Below, one piece after another: positions 36,201 to 48,056 of a stretch of 64,000 nucleotides of DNA (position 1 is its first letter; every line of letters starts with the position of its first letter). The DNA lies in NCBI GenBank assembly GCA_947462335.1, contig OX381713.1:22064381-22128380 (forward strand). Direction: 5' to 3'. Made by a program: the position numbers and the translations under genes. Source of the DNA: Harmothoe impar. Taxonomy: Eukaryota; Annelida; Polychaeta; Phyllodocida; Polynoidae. The notes under the pieces were generated by a model. The model made no database searches. It saw only the letters and a program-made list of their open reading frames with translations, and was not told where the DNA came from.

Positions 36201-37880
36201 GACCCCAGGTATGAGAAAACTATAACTGTGATAGATCAGTTTATTAATGCAAACTTGGATGCACATTTGAAGGTCATTAATGTCCCAAGTTCATTTAACA
36301 CTGTTGAACTGAGGATAACTTCTCAAGGAAGGACCATGTATCAAGAGCTGGAAAAGAAAAACTTTGCACATACTGGAGAGGTTTGGCGTAAGTTTTGTCA
36401 CAAACCATGATAGATAAAGACCAAGTCAAACAGCCAAAGATGGCCTTTCAGTGAAACTAGTCCCCCCTACTTCAAAACTGCTTGCCATTCCCCTGTATCA
36501 TTCCAGTATGTATTGCCGCTAAGCAATAATGTGAACTCATGTATGCTATCCAGAAGATGCACCATGAAGACCTTATGTGGATAGAGCAAGTATTTGGATA
36601 CCACACAAGGATGGATCCAGGTGGGGGACACGGGAGGGGCAGGGGGGGGCATCCCGCCCCTTATTGCTATAGATTTTTAATGTAATTGGGTCTAATACCA
36701 TCAGAACATTGCCTATATCAAGCCCCCCACCATCTTTCTCAAGTTCCTGGATCCACCCCTGCCACAGATTTGCCAACACAAGAGAATTGACAGGATAGCA
36801 GTTGCACACCTGTTATTCCTGTAAACACTGTAAAGAATCTATGGATCGAGGATACCTCAGCCACAGAGATCTAGTGCCATGACTATTGGTGTGAACATGA
36901 TACTGCCACTTTGAACAATTGGAATCAAAAGGGGTCTTTTCAATAAAATCCATTACCATAATACCTTGCGTACAAGCCGCGGCTAGTATGTGAGTCAAAT
37001 CGGTGGTGCTGCTCATAGCATCAGCCGAGGGTCAGGGTGTAGCTTATACACAAGTTTTTGCTACTATGGTACAGTATCAAAAGTCACCATAATCAGATCG
37101 TCAGTGCAGCTTATGGCATCAGCACAAACTCTAGGTGCGGCTAATACACAGGTTAGGCTTATACGAGAGATTTTATGGTAACATTGGGTCTAAAGGTTTT
37201 CCAGCGACTGATGTCATACTTCAACACATTTTAGTAGCAATCTAATTGTAATAAGCCTTTAACTGGGTTAAGATAATGTATGTATGTTCTTTTATCAAAT
37301 TATGGGACCAGACTGATACGGTATATGCAAAGGGGGGGGGGGTGTCAGCAGATTTGTGACATACTTTTCTAGGGGGTGTCGGAAGAAGTGTGACAAAGTG
37401 TGACATGGGGGTGGGGGGGGTGTTCAAAATGGCCCAAAAAAGCGTGACATACTTTATGGACGGCCCCTTAGATTGTTCACCAAATTCGTCTGCAAAAGTT
37501 TGCAAACAAACCTTTTGCAAACCTTTTGCAAACGTTTTTTTCAAACCTTTTGCAAACGTTTATAAAACGTTTTCTTGCAAACGTTTTTTTCTGTCAACGT
37601 TTTAACGTTTTATAAACGTTTTATAAACGTTTTTCCAAAACGTTTGCAAACCTCCAGCAAACGTTTTCCGACCGTTAGGAAAACGTTTTTTTTGTTAGCT
37701 GGGTACTTGCCTCTGTGATGAAGGCGGCCTACAGGGGTGTAGGTACGTACCAGTGAGGGGGGAGGGGGTGGGGCTTTGTCATGACTTCCCACTATGATGT
37801 GGGCGACCCAGGGGGTAGATGGCCAGGGGATTCGAGTTATTTCTTCTTTAAATGTCACTATATTCTTACATGACATCCCT

Positions 37881-37963
<83 letters not shown>

Positions 37964-37990
37964 CTATTATATATATATATAGTATATATA

Positions 37991-38047
<57 letters not shown>

Positions 38048-38692
38048 CAAAGATGCACGAGTTTCAGTCTGTTGACTGGGTTATTTCACGAGTTGACCTT
38101 GAGCCGTATTTCACGAGGCCGTAGGCCGAGTGAAATGCAGCCCAAGGGTCAACAAGTGAAATAACCCAGTCAACAGACTTAAATGAGTGTACCTTTGTGT
38201 TTATTTTTTATCTTTTTCGATTCAAAATACCTAAATTTTTGTAGGGGGGAGCCTAAAAGGGCTAAATTGGTTTCTTTCTATGCCGTTAAAATGTAAACAA
38301 ACCGCCGTTTTGATGACGTCACAGGGCCGTGAAATACGGCCATGGGTTTTTTTCAAACCTTTTGCAAACGTTTATAAAACGTTTTCTTGCAAACGTTTTT
38401 TTCTGTCAACGTTTTAACGTTTTATAAACGTTTTATAAACGTTTTTCCAAAACGTTTGCAAACCTCCAGCAAACGTTTTCCGACCGTTAGGAAAACGTTT
38501 TTTTTGTTAGCTGGGTACTTGCCTCTGTGATGAAGGCGGCCTACAGGGGTGTAGGTACGTACCAGTGAGGGGGGAGGGGGTGGGGCTTTGTCATGACTTC
38601 CCACTATGATGTGGGCGACCCAGGGGGTAGATGGCCAGGGGATTCGAGTTATTTCTTCTTTAAATGTCACTATATTCTTACATGACATCCCT

Positions 38693-38779
<87 letters not shown>

Positions 38780-38806
38780 CTATTATATATATATATAGTA
38801 TATATA

Positions 38807-38869
<63 letters not shown>

Positions 38870-41800
38870 CAAAGATGCACGAGTTTCAGTCTGTTGACTG
38901 GGTTATTTCACGAGTTGACCTTGAGCCGTATTTCACGAGGCTGTAGGCCGAGTGAAATGCAGCCCAAGGGTCAACAAGTGAAATAACCCAGTCAACAGAC
39001 TTAAATGAGTGTACCTTTGTGTTTATTTTTTATCTTTTTCGATTCAAAATACCGAAATTTTTGTAGGGGGGAGCCTAAAAGGGCTAAATTGGTTTCTTTC
39101 TATGCCGTTAAAATGTAAACAAACCGCCGTTTTGATAACGTCACAGGGCCGTGAAATACGGCCATGGGTTATTTCACGGGCGGTGTGCAATACAGCGTTC
39201 TTTGGTTAAGTCAATGGGACAGCCGTATTTGACAAAAAATAAATATATATATATATATATAAACATTATCTTTTCCTTGTTACAGATTTGTGGGAATTGA
39301 GTCGCTTTAAGTACCCATGGCCGTCACCAGATCTGAAGTCTCTTTACAGAGATTACACTATGACCGACTACAATGAAGCGTCTTCAGCTACACCTGTCAA
39401 TGCTTCCATCTATATTCAGGTTCTAAACAACAGCCTTGAAGAAGCACGTACGTAAATGCATAGTTTTATTATAATTTTTATAGACATTCAAAACATTTTA
39501 CCTCTCTATTATTTTTATGGCTGTTTCTGGTTGACATCATTGTTCTCATTTTTCCTTCAGGGTGGGTTCTTTCCATGACACACCAACATCCAAACATAAG
39601 AGGTGTTGTTGCAGGCCTGGACCTAACTGACAGTGAGGTAGGTTTTGTGTGATACTTATCATTTATTTTTTGGAAATACAAGATCTCCTAGGCTTAAGCA
39701 CTAGAAGGCTGTATTCGATGCCCTCATTGAATACAATGTGGCTGTATTTACTGGGGTAAGAAAAAGTAGTTTTTCCTTCATTAAATGGCTTAAAAAAGGA
39801 CAAAAAACACAAATGCCAACTTCATTGATACCGCTCTGATGTATTTCACGAGTGGGGGCTGGGGCGCATTCCACTCAGCCTGCCGCTTCGTGGGATATTG
39901 CCCGAGCCCCCACTTGTGAAATACAACAGAGACGGTATCAATGGGTGTTGGCATTTGTTTATGTATAATTATCTAAGTTCATACAAGTCAGCTAAGGTCA
40001 AGTGACCTCTCTGAAGGTCAGTAGTGTTCAAGGATTGACACTTACACTACTCCTTATCCCTAGGGTAAAAGACAATTCTAGGTGGCCTACTATAATGGCT
40101 TGAAGTATTGGTCTGACAGAATTTGAATATATGCATATGTAATTTTGAATTATTGTATTTGAGTTATAATTCTTCCTATCTTTGAAAGCTTACATAATGA
40201 GGTTGTGTAGAAGACATATAAACCATTATCTTCTATAAGAATTTGTCCAAAAAAAGGTTTTTATTGACACAATAGACAGTAAACTATATACAATTCTTTT
40301 CAATCCAAATCTAACCCCCTCTTCATTGGCTTTTGTTGTTGATGTAGCTGTCAACAATTCTGGTCGAGCTGTGTAAAGATGCAAGGTTTGTTGGTGTGCG
40401 CCACATTCTTGACTTTGAAGATTCAACATGGCTGAGTAGAGACGATGTCCACCATGGTCTCTCCTTGCTTGAGCAGCATGACAAGACATTTGACCTCCTT
40501 CTAAGGTGAGTTGAAGTCCATATAGTTTCAGTTAAGTTCACAAGGATTGAAATAAGCCAACTTTACTTGTTCAATATCATTCTTTGAAGGTTAATTTTGG
40601 CCACAGGTCCATATCAAGTGTACATGGTAGTGGTAACAGCAAAATAAGCCTACTGGTGTTATACAAATATATACAGCTCCTTACAGGGGTGCAGGTGAAG
40701 CCATTACAATGAGAAGTGCTGAAGTACAGGTGGCATCTGAGGTCACTGTCCCTAGTTCACCCACTCAGGTCATCTACATGTACCTTATAGCTTGAACAGT
40801 CATGTCCTCAACCACACCCACCTGCTTGGCCACATCCACCTTCTCGTCTGAAATGTGATTACATACTATAGTGTGACACATGATTTGAGGGTAGTTTTAA
40901 ACCAGGAATTGATGGATGATTCATTGACTCAGGGTAACTGAGTAATACTAAACGACCCAACCAAGGTTTAAGACGTTTTTGTTACATACTGTAAACGTAT
41001 TAATTTTCGCTCAGTACATATTTTCGCGCATTTTGTGCACATAGGTACTTGCGCGAAAATATGATGTGCGTGAAAATATTGCACAAAAAAAAAGCTTTCC
41101 AATGATATCTGGCATTCTATATTGCACTGCAGAAGAGACTCAATTAACAAATCTAACATGCTGGAGAAATCCCATCCTGAAATATTTGAAAGAAATGGAG
41201 GGAGTTTATGAGTGTAAAATGACAGTGGCCTATTGATAAATATCTTCCTTTTCTCACAAACCTGTAAAATAGCTGAAAAAATCTAGTTTGAAATAGACTT
41301 CACAAAGAGAGAAAATCCTTTGGATCCTCGTAGATCACAGAATGGGCTGAGGCAGGGTGTGGAAAGGCAAACATAAGAGGGCGAATATGATGCCTGCATG
41401 AAAGACGTGGATGTTATCGAGGAACTGGCAAAATATTTGAAACAATTGCGCGAAAATGCCTTTATGTGCTAGGTGCGCGAAAATATAGCTGCGCGAAAAT
41501 ATCTACGTTTACAGTAGGAGAATGTCTATCATTCAGCCTGTGTTATAGATAGACATCAGAGGACCAAAGGGATAGATGGGCAAGGTTAGGGGACAGATGT
41601 CTCCTTCAAAATAAAAATTGAAATGTCTTTCCTTCTTGCTGTAATTCGCCTACGATCTTTAGGTAGTGATTTCTCTCTTTTCCTTAAACTCTTAAGTACT
41701 CTTAAATTGCTACCCTCTAAATGAAAGATACATAGGCTCCAGTATTAAAGCAAAGATAGAAATGACAACTTTTGCCAATCTGTCCCATATTTCTCTCTTC

Positions 41801-44800
41801 ACACGCAGAAATGCCATCTTCTACACTCGAAATACCCTCAAACACACAATAAAATGTTTAAATTAAATTTAAATGAAAGAATGCCACTGCAACTTCTCGT
41901 GCACTCCGAGAACTGCGTGAGACATCATGAGAGTTGCCAGTGACAGCGTCAGGATAAAAGGAGCATCCAGAGCAGTTCAAAACTGTACCACCCATATCGT
42001 CGCCGTTTGTCGTCCGATTGACTGGCTTTTTGATAGGGACAGAAGGTGGTGCATGCCCGCAGCCTGCAACTGTCATCCACACCCACCTGCACACCCACAC
42101 CCACCTGCTCTCCCACACCCACCTGATCGAACACCCACCTGCTGGCCTGAAATGGAATAACATACATGTATGACACATGCTTTAGGGTACTTTTTAACAA
42201 GGAATTCATTTCTGATGCCAGAATGGACCAATGAATGATTATAAGGGAGTACTATATCTAAGTACATGATAAGCTTCAGATTCAGCTTACCCTGAGTCAT
42301 CTGTGAGGCCACTCACACGCTCAATCTTTGCAAAATGAATCACTATGCCAATTTCTTTTCAGATTATGCGAGATGTTGAATATAATGGGCTATTTCTTTC
42401 CAGGCCTCCCTTGTTGAAGAGTGTTTCATCTGTGGTCGCAAAGTTCCCAAGGTGAGATGGAGAACAAGTACCCTTTTTTGATACTATAATGACAGAAATG
42501 TTAATTTTGTTATTTATGCTGCACTACAAATCAAATTTTTAGATCTCAGCAAAAGTCTGAGCATGTGTGAATGTGAGATATTTGTATTACACAAATGTTA
42601 CGATGGGTGTTCTTTATCGCATGAAATCACTTTGAACAGATATGCAGTACAAACTCTGTGTGAATAACTTCAACAAATGCACAATTATCTTCACTTTTCC
42701 TCTCATTTATAAACCATTTCCTCTTTCTAGGCTTGACTATCACCTTTGTCACATGTTTTTTTTTGTCATGTAAGGATTTTATCTATATCATCCCAGGTGC
42801 CTTGCACAATGTTGGACTCTGCTTATAGCGGGGTATACAAGATCTAACCAGCTTCAATCCTCCTACTCACTAATGTAAACCAAATCCACCCCTCATAGGG
42901 CAAATTCTGAATAAAGTGTCTGTTGCCTGAACCTTTGCATTTTTCCATATCCTTAAACCATAGTCCCATAACGTACGTACTAAGGATATGGGAATATGCA
43001 ACTGGCCAATCTAGTTTTTATCAGTCACAATCTAGTGACAATGATCAAGGTCAATATGATGTCCTTCACATTTCAGTTCTGTTTGTCACAATGAGGGCAC
43101 ACCACAGTGTAATGGTTGGTACATTATTGTGGATCATGGTGTTAGTTTGTAACTCTGTTCACGTTTAAACAAAAAAACAATGTTCCCTTACTCCAGACTC
43201 GTTTAAGTGACTGTCACAAAATAAACGAGTTAAAAGTTGTCTAACCTACCAGGCTACCATCTCACAAATAGAATCTGGAGCTGGCAAATGTCGGGTTTTG
43301 GGCTAGCACATGCTAAGTGGGTCTTCTATCTGACAACTCCAGCTAGAAGACCCGCTTCCTTGTCACTTAGACGAGTCTGGAAATGGGTTGTAAAAATATG
43401 TGAAACACAATTCAATTCGAATACATTCATATATGTCAGCACCATGGGTTGCATGGGGAGTTTCCTATTCCTAGTTCGGGCCTATTCCTAGTTGACCCAG
43501 GGCACCTTGTACTCTGGGTTTTATCTGTCTGAAGAACTTTTTTTCAACGTTTTTTCACAATTTTCAACTTGAAATCTTTCATGTCTACACTTTTATTTTC
43601 AGCTGCAAATAAATTTCATCATAAAGTTTCATGTCTGAAGTATTCTTGAAAAAAGTGAGAAATGTTGATGCAAAGTTATTGAAACAGGCGTTTGAAAAAA
43701 ACTCAAAATTTGCTCTCATACGGCATCTCGGTACAGCCATTGAACTCAATGTTAAAGAACATCCTCCTCAGACTACGCCGTGCCAAGATCCTCACAGGGT
43801 GGGACATGGGACATGCGTCATGGGACATGGGCGGGACATGGGACATGTGTCGGGACTCTTGGGCGTCGGGACTCTTGGGCGTCGGGACTCTTGGGCGTCG
43901 GGACTCTCGGGCGTCGGGACTCTCGGGCGTGGGACTCTCGGGCATGGGACTCTCGGGCGTCGGGACTCTCGGGCGTGGGACTCTCGGGCGTCGGGACTCT
44001 CGGGCGTCGGGACTCTCGGGCGTCGGGACTCACGGGCGTCCGGACTCACGGGGATCCGGATTTTTAGTCGGGCGTCCGGATTTTTAGTCGGGCGTCCGTA
44101 TATTCAGTCGGGCGTCCGGATATTCAGTCACAGTATTAACAGAATCCAGAGAATAGAAACTGTCCCAATCAATGTATGTTAAAATATCCTCCATTTCATG
44201 CTTATTGTAGTGTTTGTGCGATTTACACTACATGATAACAAAAACGACATATTTATATAAAGCTATAACCTCTACATGACATGCCCTGGGTCACATGTGA
44301 TGGACAGCACACTGCAAATCTTTGAAAATAGGGTACAATACGGGTGTACGCTTATTACAGGGTCTCTCACAGTGGGACCAGGAGGACTATAGTATAGGGG
44401 TAAGGTAGTGACTAAATGAAGTTTTTGAACTCCAATATCTAGAAATACTAACGGGAAAATACACTGTATAAAATGTCCGTTGAAATTACGGAGAATCTAT
44501 GCTAAATTTGACGGTGTATCACCATAATTGTGATTTACGGTGAGACACTGTAAAACTTATTACTTTTACATTGAACATCTGTAAACCAGTACAGTGAAAC
44601 AATGTTTTTTCATTTACGGTGAATCTCACATTAAAAGATTGCTCACCAGGTGGCAGCTTGGTTTGATAGAGAGACTTTAGTGGAAGCTATCAACTAAAAA
44701 CATACATAATTGTGTTAGATTTATAAAGATATCCAACTATCTCATTAATTACACAATCAAAATTGAAGCCTTTGGCATATTAAAGATAAAAAATATATAA

Positions 44801-46607
44801 TTTCCTTTTTTGAGACCCTGGACACTAGTACCAATAGTATAAACACCCATGTTGTGGAAAGGAAAGGCCTGTAAAATTTACGGGGGAAAGCAAAATACAG
44901 TGACCGTAAAAAAAACGGGAAAAGGTTGGCATTCAGTGATGCCAGTGATTCACCGTAATTTTTACGGGATATTTTTTACAGTGTATTTATCAGGGAATGA
45001 CCAGTCAAATGCACCAGAGCTTTAGATGTTGTCCAGCTGTTTATTTTGGTAGTCACTTAATTGTTTTACTATTATGTTTTCAAATCACCCAATTAATCCA
45101 ACGTACTAAACAACTCTAGCACCCTCATTCGTATATAGCAGGCACTCCTAACAGGATTACAATACAGAACATCAGGTGATGTGTCATGGTGTTAAAGTAA
45201 TTTTCTCTCATTTTCTAGTTAATTTGCATGTACAACTTTTATCCTTTCTCTCCATTTGGGACTCTCAGTGAAATTTGTAGTTTATATGGTAATATGTGCT
45301 TATGCATTTATATTATATAAACTCTATTACATGTACCGTAAATTCTCGCATAAAAGCTGCAGCTTGTATGAGAGTCAGAACCCCAATCAGGGTTATAGCA
45401 TTTGGTCAAAGTCTAGGTGCGGCTAATACACAAGTTAGTCTTGTACGCGAGACTTTACGATTGTGATGTGAGTCTTGTAGCACACTAAAATGTCAAATGG
45501 TGATGGCTGTTAACTAGTGTAGTTCCCTCCAACCTGTTCCCTCCAACCTGTAGACTGCGGTTCATCATTAACCACATGGGAAAGCCTTACATCAAGGACC
45601 AGATCATTGACGGGTGGAAAGAGGAAATGGCGGAGATAGCAAAGCATCCAAATGTTTACTGTAAAATGTAGGTGCTCTGCATATATAATTCTTTTTTACT
45701 CTTAATTCTATATACACAGAAAACTCTTTTGAACCATGTAAATAGGGACAATCAGTCTGTCATAATAAGTAATGACTTGAGGCAACACTATTTTAGAGGG
45801 ACAGATGGATATAATCTCTAATATTGCTCACCCCTCCAGTATAGGGGCATCACTCTTCTGTGTTTTGTTGTAGTCTCAGTTGAACTACTCTGCCCATCGA
45901 ATTAAGGAGATGGTATACTCTATACCATAGAAGAGTAACAATACTAACATCAATACCCTTGGCATTTTCTCTATCCTAACAGTAGCTAGGTCTGTTGAAC
46001 TTTATGGCAGTCCAAATTCATGAAAAGCGAGAGTTGACAAAAATATGATTTATCATAGTTTCACTATTGCCTCTATAGATCAGGTATGATCCCTGAAGCT
46101 GACTTGGAGAACTGGAAACAGGATGACTTTGAGAAGTACATACAGGTATGTGATATTGGGTTATCTGATATTTCTAAACAGTGTTGTTATACATGTACTT
46201 CAGATCAACCCTTGCTACAGCAATAGCAGCTATTAAGGCTTAATTATATACATGCTCAATATGTGTGTCTTTCTTTGGGCACAAACTTAATAATACGTTG
46301 ATCCTTTAAAATCCCTTGTATTTTCATCATGTAAATAAAATTAATTGTCTCCTGAAAGTATAATTATCCCAGAGAATATTCATGCAAATCATTGTCATTG
46401 TTTCAGCATATCCTGGATATTTTTGGAGAGGACCGATGTATTTTTGGCTCTGATTGGCCGGTTATGCATATCAGCTCACGTGGCACATTCAAGACAGTTT
46501 TCGATTTAACAGAAAACCTTCTAACCACCTGTGGTGTTTCACAAGAAGGAAGAAACAAAATACTTGGTGGCAATGCCATAGAGATTTACAAATTGCAGAT
46601 GATTTAA
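33247..46607 (+). CDS. amidohydrolase-2 family metal-dependent hydrolase, copy 1 (complete)
   Basis: This is a TIM-barrel hydrolase of the Amidohydro_2/COG3618 type; members open lactones or cleave C-N and C-O bonds, and the substrate cannot be told from sequence. Exons: 33247-33274, 39286-39447, 39561-39637, 40348-40505, 42404-42451, 45554-45667, 46079-46145, 46407-46607. They join in phase to 284 residues, a normal length. Likely metal ligands are H8 and H10 in DSHFHLW (the second histidine codon is split by intron 1), H165 in NHMGKP and D234 in FGSDWPV. The start at 33247 was chosen because the same MNxVVDSHF exon is repeated at 49.6 and 54.7 kb; an upstream in-frame ATG at 33022 is not shared by the copies. 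No signal peptide is seen, so it is probably cytosolic. It is transcribed divergently from SMG7. Confidence 0.92.
34416..34767. repeat. inverted repeat with 50-bp arms
   Basis: GACGAACTTACCAAGTCACT at about 34416 and its continuation through GTGCGTAATCTTAAA are matched in reverse at 34717-34767. The loop holds C-rich and pyrimidine-rich stretches. The right arm abuts the element beginning at 34772. No target duplication was identified. Confidence 0.65.
35051..35127 (-). repeat. tRNA-like sequence, probably SINE-derived
   Basis: On the minus strand, TGGCCACATAGGTTAGGTG resembles an RNA polymerase III A box, and GTAGGTTCGAATCCACG is a good B box and T arm, at tRNA spacing. The acceptor stem does not pair well, so this is a tRNA relic or SINE head and not a working tRNA. 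Confidence 0.5.
35320..35546. mobile_element. MITE with GTGCCTCTACATGGGT ends and 6-bp duplication (copy 2)
   Basis: The element at 35326-35540 has the same perfect 16-bp ends as 30664-30886 and is flanked by ACTAAC at 35320-35325 and 35541-35546. The interior has AAATTCGACACGACGACACGG words. Confidence 0.85.
35650..35885 (-). repeat. GTCTCTGACCGGGTGC repeat, reverse copy
   Basis: It begins GGCTGTGTCTCACGACCTTG and contains GTCTCTGACCGGGTGCC words; GGTCAGAGACGGCACCCGG appears in the other sense at its right end, so the whole is a loose inverted repeat. CAGCAGGAGGCTAATAAT near 35744 is also found, inverted, beside the copy at 715-856. Confidence 0.6.
35894..35964 (+). repeat. tRNA-like sequence (71 nt), degenerate
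   Basis: TTAGCTCACCAAGG fits an A box, and GGGTTCGACTCCC is a perfect B box and T loop; total length is that of a tRNA. The acceptor stem pairs at only about five of seven positions, and the sequence runs into TTTTAGGGGCCGTCC, so a tRNA pseudogene or SINE head is the best reading. Confidence 0.45.
36954..37180. mobile_element. MITE, TACCGTAAA family (copy 7)
   Basis: The ends read TACCATAATACCTTGCG and GAGAGATTTTATGGTA. Inside are GCAGCTTATGGCATCAGC-type words. It lies within the larger element 34772-37703. Confidence 0.7.
37331..37469 (+). repeat. G-rich CGTCCATAAAGT repeat, forward copy
   Basis: G runs, GTGTGACAAAGTGTGACATGG and CGTGACATACTTTATGGACGGCCCC match the units at 401-708 and, inverted, 35970-36070. 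It forms part of the right half of the 34772-37703 element. Confidence 0.65.
37534..39168 (+). repeat. 812/822-bp tandem duplication with AT microsatellites
   Basis: The segment 37534-38345 is repeated at 38346-39168. Only a few differences were seen (GAGGCCG/GAGGCTG, ACCTAAATT/ACCGAAATT, TGATGACG/TGATAACG) plus about 10 bp more AT in the second copy. Each copy holds AACGTTT words, the CCCAGCTAAC end of the 2.9-kb element, about 150 bp of mostly (AT)n, and a nested hairpin at 38066-38179 or 38888-39001. Long frames reading YIYIYI come from the AT runs and are not genes. Confidence 0.9.
38066..38179. repeat. nested hairpin repeat, word ATTTCAC
   Basis: Outer arms AGTCTGTTGACTGGGTTA and its complement enclose ATTTCACGAG and GTGAAATAACC. 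Inside is the core GCCGTATTTCACGAGG, CCGTAGGCCGA, GTGAAATGCAGCCC. The word ATTTCAC or its complement therefore occurs four times. The duplicate at 38888-39001 is nearly identical. Confidence 0.8.
39811..39957. repeat. nested hairpin repeat, outer word ATTTCAC, inner word TCCCAC-like
   Basis: Outer arms AAATGCCAAC/GTTGGCATTTG, GTATTTCACGAG/TTGTGAAATAC and GGGGGCT/AGCCCCC enclose the core CATTCCACTCAGCC, TGCCGCTTCGTGGGAT. The repeat extends left to about 39655 (GGAAATACAAGATCTCCTAG), with a small hairpin on the word TTCAATG. A close copy spans 58363-58645. It lies in intron 3 of the amidohydrolase gene. Confidence 0.75.
40987..41516. mobile_element. 530-bp element with TACTGTAAACG ends
   Basis: Ends TACTGTAAACGTATTAATT and, inverted, CTACGTTTACAGTA flank GCGCGAAAATAT words in both senses. 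TA at the borders fits a TA duplication. Related sequence follows two of the SMG7 exon copies near 23716 and 24036. No coding capacity is seen. Confidence 0.65.
42065..42145 (+). repeat. CCCACACCCACCTGC minisatellite
   Basis: Several CACCCACCTGC units are followed by sequence (GAAATGGAATAACATAC, ATGACACATGCTTTAGGGTA) that matches 40805-40940, where a shorter CCACACCCACCTGC run occurs. The two stretches are a diverged duplication separated by the 40987 element. Intronic. Confidence 0.55.
43850..44040 (+). repeat. 15-16 bp minisatellite GGGACTCTCGGGCGTC
   Basis: About 13 units of GGGACTCTCGGGCGTC or GGGACTCTTGGGCGTC follow GGGACATG words (43801-43850) and lead into GGCGTCCGGATTTTTAGTC words up to 44130. 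All three forward frames and some reverse frames stay open because the unit lacks stops; no protein is inferred. It lies in intron 5 of the amidohydrolase gene. Confidence 0.85.
44460..44985. mobile_element. 522-bp element with CACTGTAAAA-type ends
   Basis: Ends CACTGTATAAAATGTCCG and CGGGATATTTTTTACAGTG are inverted and flanked by TA. The first 200 bp recur at 47854-48056 (GGTGTATCAC, GTGATTTACGGTGAGA, CCAGTACAGTGAAACAATG) and weakly at 58209-58355. No transposase is visible. Confidence 0.7.
45334..45461. mobile_element. MITE, TACCGTAAA family (copy 8)
   Basis: The ends read TACCGTAAATTCTCGC and GCGAGACTTTACGA around GCAGCTTGTATGAGAG words. It lies about 90 bp before amidohydrolase exon 45554-45667. 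Confidence 0.7.
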
Positions 46608-47412
46608 ATTAGTTTGATGGCATGTGACAAAACATATGTGGCCTAATATGCTATGATTATGATGCACATTGGCAACATTAACAAACTATTTCATAGCCAC
46701 TTGAACTCATGAGTCAAAATGCTCGCCACATTTGTCTTAATATCTGATAGGTTTAGCTATTTATCTTAGTGTGAATTGATGCATAACATATCAAAGATCT
46801 TAGCAAATACTGCTGTAGTAGCTATACAAAAATCTGGAGGCCCACTGGGGGTTCATATTTAATGGCTGAGTGAGGCCACTTGTGTCCTTCACAGAAATCA
46901 TACAGGCATATATAGGGTATGGCTATTATTATGTCTCTAAGAGGTAGCTCATAACCTATTTTTAAATGTAAGTAGCCTTATAGTGTTATCTATACAAGCT
47001 GTGCTTAATGGGTCTGACGATGGGTGTCAGGAATCAGGTCGAATACATGACAGGAGATTATGTAAATGTTTAATGAAAGGAGTCATGCCTAAAGAATCCT
47101 GCCATGCCTTTGAATGTCAACTATGTGTATCACATTGTATTCAATGTACTAGATGTAATTTCTCTTTATACCACAGACCAATGATGCTTAAGTTAATTAT
47201 ACTATATACATAGAATAATCAATTTAATGATATACACCATGTGCACCTTATACATGTACTTTTTGATGACAGCTTTGTGCTACAGTATTTGACAATCACA
47301 TTTAGATTAAAGGTTACTTGAGTCATGTACACCTTTTACTACAAAAGTGGATAGAGCACTTCTTATGATGACTGTTTATGATTGAGTCACTTGTGCTTTG
47401 CTTGATTAACAG

Positions 47413-47460
47413 AATAAAACTTTCTATAATGTGTGTACTGGTGTTGTTGGTTGGTTGGGA
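47413..47460 (+). terminator. polyadenylation signal of amidohydrolase copy 1
   Basis: AATAAA at 47413-47418 is followed by a GT-rich stretch (GTGTGTACTGGTGTTG, GTTGGTTGG) at about 47431-47458, the usual arrangement around a cleavage site. It would give a 3' untranslated region of about 0.8 kb with no repeats, consistent with 46608-47412 being transcribed. Confidence 0.6.
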
Positions 47461-47482
47461 ATTAATTGTGATGGTTCAAATG

Positions 47483-47486
<4 letters not shown>

Positions 47487-47546
<60 letters not shown>
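47487..47546 (+). repeat. (AT)n microsatellite
   Basis: A run of roughly 28 AT units just downstream of the polyadenylation signal. The overlapping frame reading YIYIYI is not a gene. Confidence 0.9.
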
Positions 47547-47549
<3 letters not shown>

Positions 47550-47853
47550 TATATATGGTTAGACGCAGGAGTCATACGTCTGGTTCAGGTATTGGTTAAT
47601 AGGGGCCCCACCTAGCCTCTCCTCACCTGTGCCCAGGTATAACTGGGTCACAGCTGATCCCCCCTCTCAGGCAGGCAGACAGGCCACATGTACTGGTACT
47701 GAAATCATATCTTGAATTACAGACTGTCACAGTAATAGATGTGTTGAAAATATTGTTTATGGACATAGTAATATAAGTGGGGTGTCTAGCATTACTGGAC
47801 ATATCATAAAGTTTAATCAAATCTAATTTCACATTATCCAGGAGAAATGGGTG

Positions 47854-48056
47854 CACTGTAAAAATATTCCATTGAAATTAGGGAGAATCAGTGTTTAACT
47901 GGACGGTGTATCACTGTAATTGTGATTTACGGTGAGATACTGTTAAACTCATTACTTTTTACATTGAACATCTGTAAACCAGTACAGTGAAACAATGTTT
48001 TTTTTTCATTTATGGTGAATCTCACGTTAAAAATTTGTGCACCAGGTGGCAGCTTC
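47854..48056. mobile_element. truncated copy of the CACTGTAAAA element
   Basis: Matches the first 200 bp of 44462-44983, starting at its terminal CACTGTAAAAATATTCC and stopping after CACCAGGTGGCAGCTT. The other end is absent. The rest of 46608-49592 shows no exon; only short unsupported frames are present. Confidence 0.65.

Larger units (their letters stand above)
34770..37705. mobile_element. 2.9-kb element with AACGTTT-rich ends and nested insertions
   Basis: The left end CCCAGGGCTAACAAAAAACG (34772) and right end, inverted, CCCAGCTAACAAAAAAAACG (37703) are flanked by TA at 34770-34771 and 37704-37705. Both ends carry many AAACGTTTT words. Inside are other repeats: two tRNA-like segments, a 6-bp-TSD MITE, GGTCAGAGAC words, a G-rich CGTCCATAAAGT repeat and a TACCGTAAA MITE. 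No transposase is recognised. It lies in intron 1 of the amidohydrolase gene. A true single element, as against chance similar ends, is likely but unproved. Confidence 0.6.

Noticed and set aside
38422..38986. Proteins of 126-152 residues rich in YIYIYI
   Set aside because: Read from AT microsatellites inside a duplicated non-coding segment.
43631..44182. 183-residue protein with [10 protein letters not shown] repeats
   Set aside because: Comes from a 15-16 bp minisatellite that is stop-free in several frames; it lies within an intron.
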